Part shown: positions 55,667-64,000 of the stretch, piece by piece
Layout: each line of letters opens with the position of its first letter
Numbering within the stretch: the first letter of the stretch is position 1
NCBI RefSeq assembly: GCF_905171775.1
Contig: NC_053491.1
Location: 400,606,838-400,670,837 of the forward strand
Direction: 5' to 3'
DNA: 64,000 nucleotides
Source: Rana temporaria
Taxonomy: Eukaryota > Chordata > Amphibia > Anura > Ranidae
Notes under the pieces: generated by a model
Database searches by the model: none
What the model was told of the DNA's origin: nothing
Seen by the model: the letters and a program-made list of their open reading frames with translations, nothing else
Translations under genes and position numbers: made by a program

Positions 55667-58540
55667 ATGTCTTCCAGAGCCCGCAGAGAGGTTGTACAAC
55701 TAGAACCCATTGATAATGAGGCTCTCATAAGGCTGATGAGGCAGCGTGCAATGCTGTATGACAACACAGATCTTAATTATAAGGACCAAGCAAAGGGGGA
55801 CAATGCATGGTTGGAGATTTGCAGAATCTGTGTTAAAGACTGGCATATTCTGTCAGCCAATGAACGTACTGACAAATGTAAATGTAACCATTATTTAATT
55901 TTCACATGCACTTTGTATCCCCAACTGCGCAGTCTCTGCAGTGCAGGTCATCAGTGCAGGCTATAAGTGCTAGCTACGTTGCATAAAAAGGGGTCCACTA
56001 CCCCCACCTATGACTGGCCATTGCAGTAAGCAGCATTGGAGGGCAAATAAATAAAAACAAGGCCAAGGATATTTAAATCAAAGGAAAAGATCCAAGCTTA
56101 CTTACCGACAGCCCACAAAACAATCAACCTGTATAACCCATATGCATTAAAAACAGGGGTTTAGTCTGCACACATTTTCAAATACATGCGTAAGATACAG
56201 GCCCCATCAAGGCACCCTGGTATCTGTAGTTCCTATCACTGACTGATGAGTGACTCCACAGTGGAAGCACATGTATTCTGATGGATAAGTGGAGGGCAGA
56301 TGGACTGAAGGTAGCCCACCCCTTCTTAAAGGTACAGGTGCACACTGAGCACCCAACAGCTGCAAAGGTGTCAGCGCGTTGCCTGACCAATATAACATTG
56401 TTGTAAAAAAGGGGTCCTTGGAATTATCCCTGGCATTGTTTATATCTATTTGTCCTCCAAAGCTGCTTACTGCAATGGCCAGTCATACTGTAGGTGGGGG
56501 TAGTGGACCCCTTTTTTTGCAACAATGTTATACTTGTATCTTTTCCTTGGATTTATCCTTGGCCTTGTTTATATTAGTACTAGCTATCAGTGCAGGTCAT
56601 CAGTGCTGGCTATAAGTGCAGTCTTTAAGTGCAATCTCCGCAGCTCAGGTCATTAGTGCAGGCAATGAGTGCAGTCTCTGCAGTGCAGTTCATCAGTGAG
56701 TGCAGTCTCTGCAGTGCAGACTATGAGTGTAGTCTCTGCAGTGCAGGTCATTAGTGCAGGCTATTAGTGCAGTCCCTGCAGTGCAGGTCATCAGTGCAGG
56801 CTATCACTGATGTCTAGTCCTGCTGAAGAATAGGAATCATGTCAGCGTTATGTTGTTCAATAACATACATTTATTAAAATATGGAGACAATGAATTATCA
56901 ATATCACAAAAGCAAAGAATCTGATTGTTTTAGTATAACATGTTATGATGATATCAAAACTAGTATTCAAAAGATTAACAACAGTATAGCATAAAATTAT
57001 AAACTTAATACATGTGCAGGCTTTAGCCAACAAAATTGAAAAGGCAACAGCAGCAAAATCGATATTTTATTTATTAATAATGACCTTAGCAATTAGGAAA
57101 TAGCATCAATTTGCCATTCTATCAGCCGGTGAAAGGAAAAATTAAGAAAATTGATTGCGAACAGTGGCACCATTGCAGTATCCCCTAATAGCAGTGAAGT
57201 GTGCACTTTCCATGTCATGCATAAGGGAATCATCAAAACAGTACTCATCAGGTAGTTGGACAAGGTTTAACACTATAGGGGTGTGTAACAAACACCATTT
57301 ATTGGCGAGAATTTAAAAACTGCACTCAACCACCCTTCTTGCCCTTGTGAGACGATAGTTAAAGTCTTTCTTTGGGGTACTCAGATTTTGGTTGGAGTAA
57401 GGCCTCATTAGGTGTTCCCCCAACGCAAATGCCTCATCTGCAATAAACACATTGGGTAGTGGGGGTTCAGTTGTGCCAGGAAGATCTAGCCGGTTATCTC
57501 GTAGCCTTTCACCAAATGAGGAATTCGAAAAAATTTGTGAATCAGGGCTGCTTCCGTATGATCCTACATCTATATACTGTAGGTGAAGCAGTAGTTTGCG
57601 TCGGACACAACTATCAGTACAAAGGAGCAACATTTTTTTTAATTAAAGAACCTACTGCTGCTACCAACAGGCAATTGGGGAAATTGCGCTGCTCCCAAAA
57701 AATTCTTGCAATATCCCGCCAATCCGCTTGTGTAGGCCTCTTCTTTACAATGTTGTTAAGAACATTCCATAAGATTTGGCAGGTGTCTTGGATGATGTAG
57801 CTGACTGTAGACCTGCCCACCATGAACTCATAATGTAGGCTCACTAGGGAATGACCGATTGCCAGGTACCTGAAAGACAAAATACATTTATGGTTATGTT
57901 TTTTTTTATGTTTTGCAGTGCACCTATTGCAAACAAGTTGGAAAGGCTTGAGGGATTGTTTCAAACGCCAACTAAGAAGACTCAGGGAAGCGAGAAGTGG
58001 ATCGACAGCCAAGAGGGTGGTACCATATGTCCATGCTGGGGACTTGGAGCTTTTGAAACCCTTCATGGATTTGAGAGAATGAGATAACATCTGTCCTATT
58101 TGTAAAGTGCTACTATACAGTTATATAAAGAAGGGTGGGCCTAAACAGTATTATATTTTTTATTGCAGAACACAAGCCAGTTGGGAAGACATCAGAGGTG
58201 AAGGGCAGGAGGGATATCAGGAGACAACTTGGCAAGAGTCGCAGGAGAATAAGGTCATAGAAGGATCCCAAACAAGTGATAGCAACATGTCCCAGAGGAG
58301 CCAGATGAGATTGTGGATAAACGTAATCAAAGGTTAGCTAGCCAGGAGTCCAAAAACCATGGTTTCAGTATTCTGGTGGCGGGCATGTTCAAAAATATCC
58401 ACCTAGAGCGGAAACATAACTTGTGAAAGGCAGAGTTGGACCTCATAGACTCCAATATGCATGATGAGCCAGCAACCACCTCCTCGCCTAGCTTTGGCCC
58501 ACCACCACCATCCGGTCCCCATTATCCCTATCAAGAATGT
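55667..58540 (+). pseudogene. Harbinger MADF-domain protein gene, exons 1-3 (broken)
   Basis: Exon 1 runs from ATG 55667 to 55877. It encodes 70 residues with the MADF start (NEALIRLMRQRAMLYDN, then YKDQAKGDNAWLEICR) and ends at a donor, aaat|gtaaat. Exon 2 starts after ttttgcag at 57919 and, joined in phase, continues the domain with WKGLRDCFKRQLRRLREA and VPYVHAGDLEFLKPFMDLRE. It then meets TGA at 58080-58082, perhaps a mutated donor (gaatgaga). A third exon is likely from 58169 (after tattgcag), giving an acidic Gln/Ser-rich linker and, after a frameshift near 58310, a BESS-like segment (FSILVAGMFKNIHLERKHNL). In Harbinger elements this protein helps the transposase bind the ends and enter the nucleus. 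Stops and frameshifts make it non-functional. Confidence 0.8.
55977..56575. mobile_element. Inverted-repeat insertion in the Harbinger, TSD agt(g/a)ctagcta
   Basis: 11-bp flanks (55966-55976 and 56576-56586) match at 10 of 11. Arms pair through ggggtccactaccccc and ctggccattgcagtaagcag, with mirrored copies at 56455-56515. Structure and duplication length resemble the insertion at 58533-59308. Probably Penelope-like, by inference. Confidence 0.65.
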
Positions 58541-60393
58541 AAAAATATAAAGAATAGACTGCGCTGTGTATAATACAAATATAAGCCGCCACACAACTTA
58601 GGAAAAAAGCAAAATCAAGATAAAATGGAAAAGTGTAGCGCTAGTACTTGTGTAAGGACATGGAAGTGAACCACATCTGATAATAACAAACCAAAAATTG
58701 CATATGATGATATATATCTAAATTGTTAAAAAATTTCACCACATGACTGTGCTATACAAATTGATACACCGACATGATGTGATAACATAAAAATGTCACA
58801 ATGGTAGTGAATGAAGATGAAAAGGTGCATGAAGTGATTAAAGTCCAAACAAATGGAGATAAAGATGACTTCACGGGAAAATCTTGAAGATGGAACAACA
58901 GCTTGACAGAAGTACCACCACCAATGGTAGAAAAGGGGGTTTACGAAATGCCAATGACTGGGGAAGGTATACACCACCCAAGTCACCAGAAGCTTAAATT
59001 GATCAACTTGATCTATACAGCTGGTCCTAGATCCAATCGGCTAATCGACAATGATGATCCCAATCACGATAGAAATGATATGTTCTTAGTCACTTCATGC
59101 ACCTTTTCATCTTCATTCATTACCATTGTGACATTTGTATGTTATCACATCATGTCAGTGTATCAATTTGTATAGCACGGTCACGTGGTGACATTTTTTA
59201 ACCATTTAGATATATATCATTGTATGCAATTTTTGGTTTGTTATTATCAGATGTGGTTCACTTCCATACCCTAACGCTAGTACTAGCGCTACACTTTTCC
59301 ATTTTACACATTATCCCTATCCAACCCCTCCACCACCCAGGACCCACCCTTACTACCCCCTTCACTTTAGCCCATACTCTAATGATTATAGGAATGTAAT
59401 AAACACATTGCATCCCCCAATACCATATCCAACTCCGTCCCCAATTCCCTCCACAATTGGCACCCTTGTAACTCCAAGGATGTATCATCAGCCACCTGGC
59501 TTTCATGAAACCCGGTCCCCAAGGCCTTCAACCAGCAGTGCAACAACCACACGATCAGAACTACTGCAGTGTATGAACAGTTGTAGGTTGACAAATGTTA
59601 CCCCAACGTGTTATTTTTCTTCGTTTTTTTTCCTGATGTACCCAGAATTTCTATAAAGAAATACTGAACCTTAATAAAAGTTTACTTACAGTAAAATTAT
59701 GGTGCATTTCATAATGTATTTGATGTTTAGGTGCTACATTGTGCAATATATGATATACTGAATGTTGAAAATATGCATGGTGCATAATCTGCTGCAGCAA
59801 TGATCAGAAACCAAAACACGCCGAAAATCTATTAAGCAATATGAAGCTGCAGGAATTTTTTAATATTATGCTCGGATAACTGAGATTGCTCCAGAACCTC
59901 TACATTTCTGCCAAAGGTGTAATACTTTTAACTGTTTTTCTGCATATAAAAATAAAAAATACTATAGTTTACCTTAGTGTGATAATCATTCTTTCAGTAG
60001 GAAAGATACTCCTCCGATAAGATGTGTTCTGTCTCTCCAGATGGATGGAAAGCAGACCAACCAATTTGTCAAAACTGTTAAAAAAATTAATAAATAAGGC
60101 CATTTGCTACATTCAAAATAAGAAATATCAGCCAATGGTAGCTGTATGCACACATTAATATGTGCATATCCATATTTGGTATATGTACATTGTCAGGAAC
60201 ATCTGGGTTTAATTGAAAAACTTTTCCTCATAGCACGAAAATTGCCATACATGGCCCAGAACTGGCCTCTACAATCTCTATTAGCAATGATTGGATGGAT
60301 CCCGTAGCGTCGTCTTCTTCTCATCCTCATCCTCCGCTTTCTCTCTTCCTCTTCCATCAATACTACCACACCAGCTGTTATGACAGCTGTCAT
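57142..60393 (-). pseudogene. Harbinger DDE nuclease (transposase), three exons, broken
   Basis: On the minus strand, 60393-60193 carries RRRRRYGIHPIIANRD, the usual N-terminus. 60074-59973 encodes FDKLVGLLSIHLERQNTSYR then FPTERMIITLR, bounded by an acceptor (taacag) and a donor (gtaaac). 57869-57142, after ctttcag, encodes YLAIGHSLVSLHYEF, WEQRNFPNCL, then DVGSYGSSPDSQIFSN (second catalytic Asp), PPLPNVFIADEAFALGEHLM, FNYRLTRARRVVEC (third acidic residue) and a C-terminus ending at TAA 57142-57144. The GAIDGKH-type block with the first Asp is deleted between NCL and a remnant of FFN-KK, and there are frameshifts and stops. It is therefore inactive. The large intron contains exons of the plus-strand MADF gene. 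Confidence 0.88.
58533..59308. mobile_element. Inverted-repeat insertion in the MADF gene, 13-bp TSD cattatccctatc
   Basis: Perfect 13-bp flanks at 58520-58532 and 59309-59321. Arms of about 225 bp (about 58619-58845 and 59085-59304) pair through gtgtagcgctagtac, gatgatatatatctaa, gtgataacataaaaatgtcac and ttcatgcacctttt. An extra 86-bp tail lies on the left. Excision rejoins a Pro-rich coding segment. Inverted partial dimers with 10-15 bp duplications are typical of Penelope-like elements. Confidence 0.75.
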
Positions 60394-60409
60394 TAGTTAG
60401 GGCCAACAT

Positions 60410-60958
60410 CTTTCATCTCATCGGCGCTAGGCCTCCCAAACTTAATCCACCCCAAGAACTGCCTATTAGGCATTTTTGGTGAATTACACCTATTATCAAA
60501 TGCCAAGAGACTGTTAAAAAAGCTATTTTACTGTCCTGGAAGGGCACACAGACCTCTCTGAAATCCCTCTGGTTAAAACGTATTAATGACGCTATCCCAC
60601 TGTATAAACTTTTGAACTCCGGAAACGAAACAAAACCTTCCACAAAATTTGGGGTAGATGGTTGGCTAGTACGCTAACCCTCTCCCAGCACTCATTGTAC
60701 TACTCTTGCTTGACCATTAATGGGCCGTGCCTCACGGATCTCTATTGTCTGGACCTCCGCTTTTGCTATATCCAGGTATTATACCTGATCCTTTTACCAC
60801 TGTGCCTACTTTATATTTTGCACTGATGTCAGTTTATTTTTCTATGTTTGAGTGTATTGCCTAACTTTATGACCAGATTGTCTGGTGTTTTTTTTTGTAT
60901 GTTTTTCTGTTTGTTGGTTTGTCTTAAACCTAATAAAAATATCTTTTAAAAAAAAAGA
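60410..60958 (+). mobile_element. L1-like LINE 3' end, 12-bp TSD tagggccaacat
   Basis: Perfect flanks at 60398-60409 and 60959-60970. The insert ends aataaaaatatctttt then an A tail (60947-60956). Decayed coding near 60590-60640 resembles the L1 C-terminal ETKPFHKIW-type segment (gaaacgaaacaaaaccttcc). Strongly 5'-truncated. Inserted into the Harbinger. Confidence 0.8.
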
Positions 60959-61227
60959 TAGGGCCAACATTGTTTCTGACCAAACAAACTGGACCACAAG
61001 AGGGATTCACAAGACACAGGGATGGGAAAACAGGGAGCCAGGAAAAGAACTGGAAAAGGAATGATGTCACAAGAGCTGATTCTGAGATTGGCCACAGTCA
61101 AAGTCGCCTGCCATGGAGGTCGCAAAAAAGTCATGCTAAGCCGCGCTAAAGTCTCATAAAATCAAATTGCAAAGTCGCGCCTTAAGTTGGGCAACTAGCT
61201 GGTTGCCACTGTGTGAACCTGCACTGA

Positions 61228-62843
61228 GATATATATAGTTAAACACCTGCAGTATTCTGACTATCATTAACTAACATAAGTGAATTGCTTTTACCTAGCA
61301 ACAGTATATAAAGACAGTCCTAACTTGCTATAAAAGTTCTTGTTTTATCCAACTAGCCATTGAATGATGAAAAAAAACATGGGCCTCCTTTTGTGGGCCT
61401 GCAGACACGTACTCTGATTTATTTGAAATATATGTCTAATACTGTAGATGTCTAAGGCATCTCTCTTTCAATTATTTTCCTTCCTTGCAAGTGGTAAGAG
61501 TGCTCTCTAGTACAGCCTAAACTCACAAGATATCCAAACCACACTTCACACCCTTACATGGAGAAGGTCTCTGGGGCAAGGTCCTGTGTGATGAGCAGTC
61601 TCTTTGCTTCTCTGAGGTTTCACCTGATTTTTTTAAGACTGTCCTCTCCTTTCCTCCCACCATCCTGCAAACACACTTCTCCTTGCTTTGTTGCATCAGC
61701 CAATCACCTTACTCCATGATTGATCCAGACCCAACCAAGATGGCTGCCTCCTGCACTGGAGACATCTCATAGATGAGCATTGCAAAGCAGTCTCCTTAAA
61801 GATGGCTGCTGCACTTCTGCTGGGGGGCACTGGTTAAGGCTTTTGTGTTTTTTTGGCTTTACTTTCGAACCATGTGACTAATTTTTACTAAATTTGTAAG
61901 TGATTGCAGTGGGTGGGAGCCTGTGACTACAGATTGTAGGTTTAAATTTGCACTAAAGATTTTATGGAAAATGTCCACAAAGTCTTTAAAAATTTATATT
62001 GCCACAAACGGACCCTTTGGGCCCAAGAGACAGTGGTGGGTGAGATTTACCAGTCACCTAGACTGTGACATTTTATGAGGTAGGCAGGGGGTTAGCCACT
62101 GGCCACATCCTTTTCCCCACCTGGGGTTTAATTTAAATGTTCTTTTTGTTGTTAGGTGCGTTAGAGATTCTGCATGCAAGCTGTGCTATAACAGGCCTGC
62201 CGGACTAAGCCAACCCAATTTATTTCATAGGTAGCCAGGAGGCTAAACAATTTGTTGTTTATTGGACTGTGCTAAAACAGACCCACCTGGGACAAATAAG
62301 CATTAGCAGAAAGCCCTTAAACAAGCTTTGGAGTCTGAACTACCTTTCTGAGGACTATGCTTTTGAGGCTGATCCTACAGTATATACTGCATATAAGATT
62401 AGGTAAGCTTTTTTATCTAAGCCAAAATTTGACAATGGTTAGCCAAGAGATTACCCGGAATTGCTTTTATAAAAAGGACAGAAGTTTGATGTGCCCCTGT
62501 GATTTCATAAAAAATGTAGGTCCTACATAACCATCCGATATAATGTACAGCTCCATGTGTGATCAAACAGCTAGGAAATAACAAAGAGAATCTATGACCC
62601 CAATGAGTTCTACACATTCTGTACCCCATGTAGACAGACAATTTAAAGTACAAAATTTCAGTACATTAACTGTAGTGCTCACCCCCGAAAGGGCCCACTG
62701 ATTTGCCATAGGTTTCTCTCCCAGCAGCAGTCAGGCACACAGCAACACTCACTTTCTGGCTCAGACAGTGCTGGGGTCACCTTTTCTTGAAATGTATTGC
62801 TGAATAAACTTGGATAGTGCACATGGAGCTGTGGGATACTTCA
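61228..62843. other. Unassigned; possible LTR fragment near 62670
   Basis: tgtagtgctcacccccg at about 62670 resembles the TG start of the candidate LTR at 21331, and aataaa occurs at about 62803. No internal genes. The rest shows no recognisable feature. Confidence 0.35.
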
Positions 62844-63867
62844 TTAAAGTGGTTGTAAAGGCTGAATGTCCCAGAACTCCCTCTCTTTATTGGCTAAGAC
62901 AGCAGCGGGAGCCATTGGCTCTCACTGCTGTCAATCACAGCCAGTGAACCAATGAGAAGAGAGCAGGGTGGGGCCAAGTCAGAGCTCTATGTGTCTTATG
63001 GAGGCATAGAGCAGGGCTTGGGAGCGAGCAGGCATCAGTGTCCCAATCTCACTGTGTGTGAGGGACACATTGATTTAAGATACCACGGTCACTGCACCAG
63101 ATACACGCTTTTTTTAGCACCTGCCTCCTGGGCCGGGCCTTTTGGCTAGGACCAGAGGAATTTTTTATTCCTGGCCGGAGGGCCTGATCATTGTTAATCA
63201 CAATGACCACTTCTTTCACTCTCCTCTTCACTATCCCTTTCCCCCACTTTCTTTTATTTAAGCCTATGTTTGTCACGTTTTTGTCTTATTTTTGTTTGTG
63301 CATGTTTTGTTCACTGTGAGATTATTAGGGTGCCGGTCCTCGGGCCAGCCCTGAACGTCTTGGGAGTGGGTGGACATGGCCTTCTGGCTTAGTTCACTTG
63401 CTCTCATGGGGTCTCCCTTCGGGGGAGCCCCACCTAGTACTGGGAGGGTTCTGTTTCTGCAGTCCCTCCGAGGAAGTTGGGTCTGTGTCGGCTTCGGTTG
63501 CTCGGACCACAGTACCTCAGTCCCCGTCTGAAAGCCTAATGCCCCGGGGGCTCAGGGTTTGGGTCCCTCTTCACAGGAGGACCACTTGACGTTGCACCCA
63601 TCTGCACGTTTTTGTGAACAATCTTTATGTGTGTACACATTTTTTCTGCACCGGGTGGAGTTTTTGGGTGTGTTCACACGCCATAGGCTTTTAAAAAAAA
63701 ATAAAAAATCAGTGCCCCAAGCGGCTTGCTATTGGGGACACGGGTCAAGGGACAGGAGCCAATAGCACCGGCGGGGGGACTGAGAAGAAAAGGATTATGG
63801 CTGCTCTGTGCAAAACCACTACACAGAGCAGGAATGAAAGTCTTTTTATTTAAAGTCGAACCTTTAA
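62844..63867. mobile_element. TTAA-flanked element carrying a retroelement
   Basis: TTAA 62844-62847 followed by agtggttgtaaag, the same left-end type as 17818. The probable right end is cgaacctttaa with TTAA about 63864-63867. The interior is interrupted by the insertion at 63047-63707. Confidence 0.6.
63047..63707 (+). mobile_element. Poly-A retroelement with U2-snRNA-like segment, 13-bp TSD
   Basis: Flanks atcagtgtcccaa (63034-63046) and atcagtgccccaa (63708-63720) match at 12 of 13, and the insert ends in an A-rich tail (63692-63707), so it integrated by LINE-type priming. Near 63131 it reads gggccttttggctaggacca, close to the 5' region of U2 snRNA (cggccttttggctaagatca). A weaker echo, atggccttctggcttagttca, lies at about 63376. 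No open frame longer than 68 codons. It may be a snRNA-headed SINE or the 5' part of another retroelement. Confidence 0.6.
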
Positions 63868-64000
63868 TACCACCTTAACATTGAACAGTAACTGGACATT
63901 CTTCACTTTGTCATTACTTCATAGAACAGTCCATCTTGTAGAAGCCAAGGGAATAGACAACACTGAAATTTCATGGACTAGGCAAGCACTAGTACTGATA

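Larger units (their letters stand above)
55274..61224. mobile_element. Harbinger-type transposon, about 5.95 kb, two broken genes
   Basis: Left end gtgccggttcacacta and right end gtgtgaacctgcac are inverted repeats. The flanks are TTA (55271-55273) and TGA (61225-61227), fitting a decayed 3-bp TWA duplication. It carries the two genes expected of a complete vertebrate Harbinger: a DDE nuclease on the minus strand and a MADF/Myb-like DNA-binding protein on the plus strand. Three later insertions (55977-56575, 58533-59308, 60410-60958) are resolved by their duplications. A minisatellite of gtgcaggtcat / agtgcaggcta units lies at about 56590-56810. Confidence 0.85.

Noticed and set aside
63120..63200. 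Functional U2 snRNA gene
   Set aside because: Only about 20 bases match; the Sm site and 3' stems are missing, and the segment lies inside a poly-A retroelement.

Overview
This window looks like intergenic chromosomal DNA from a large vertebrate genome, most likely an amphibian and probably a ranid frog. The reasons are the mix of elements (frog-type Tc1 families, hAT, Harbinger, TTAA-flanked elements, L1 and L2-like LINEs, Penelope-like fragments, tRNA-headed SINEs), families I recognise from ranid genomes, and the absence of any bacterial-style gene order. That assignment rests on memory of these repeats, not on a database search. I found no intact host protein-coding gene and no ordinary tRNA or rRNA gene. 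Almost every long open frame is a transposon remnant, a frame through an inverted repeat, or a minisatellite whose period keeps several frames open.

Layout. 1-1260: mostly unique DNA. 1700-17480: a truncated hAT transposase gene followed by a 141-bp tandem array. The array is split by a 12.7-kb composite insertion (3074-15793) with a matching 8-bp flanking duplication. The insertion holds a dimeric 44-bp satellite, two giant inverted-repeat (foldback) elements of about 2 to 2.6 kb, TTAA-flanked elements, a SINE and nested MITEs. 17800-24500: TTAA and hAT elements, a Tc1 fossil carrying at least two nested insertions, a SINE and a probable solo LTR. 25000-28230: nested DNA elements, a Penelope-like fragment and a 31-bp minisatellite. 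28230-40200: MITEs, TTAA and hAT elements, a second Penelope-like inverted repeat, and TE-poor stretches. 40800-46610: two more Tc1 families, one split by a TTAA element. 46970-48430: a 5'-truncated L2-like LINE on the minus strand. 48700-55210: MITEs, TTAA and hAT elements with minisatellite cores. 55274-61224: a large Harbinger element with broken transposase (minus) and MADF-domain (plus) genes, itself hit by three later insertions. 62844-63867: a TTAA element carrying a retroelement with a U2-snRNA-like segment.

The elements do not form a pathway. Their relationships are parasitic and chronological, and target-site duplications allow relative dating at many sites. Eight hAT-type elements have readable 8-bp duplications, five of them perfect. 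Regulatory content visible in the sequence includes divergent TATA boxes and outward polyadenylation signals in one foldback, GC boxes in the other, and a few TE-poor AT-rich islands that could be conserved non-coding elements.
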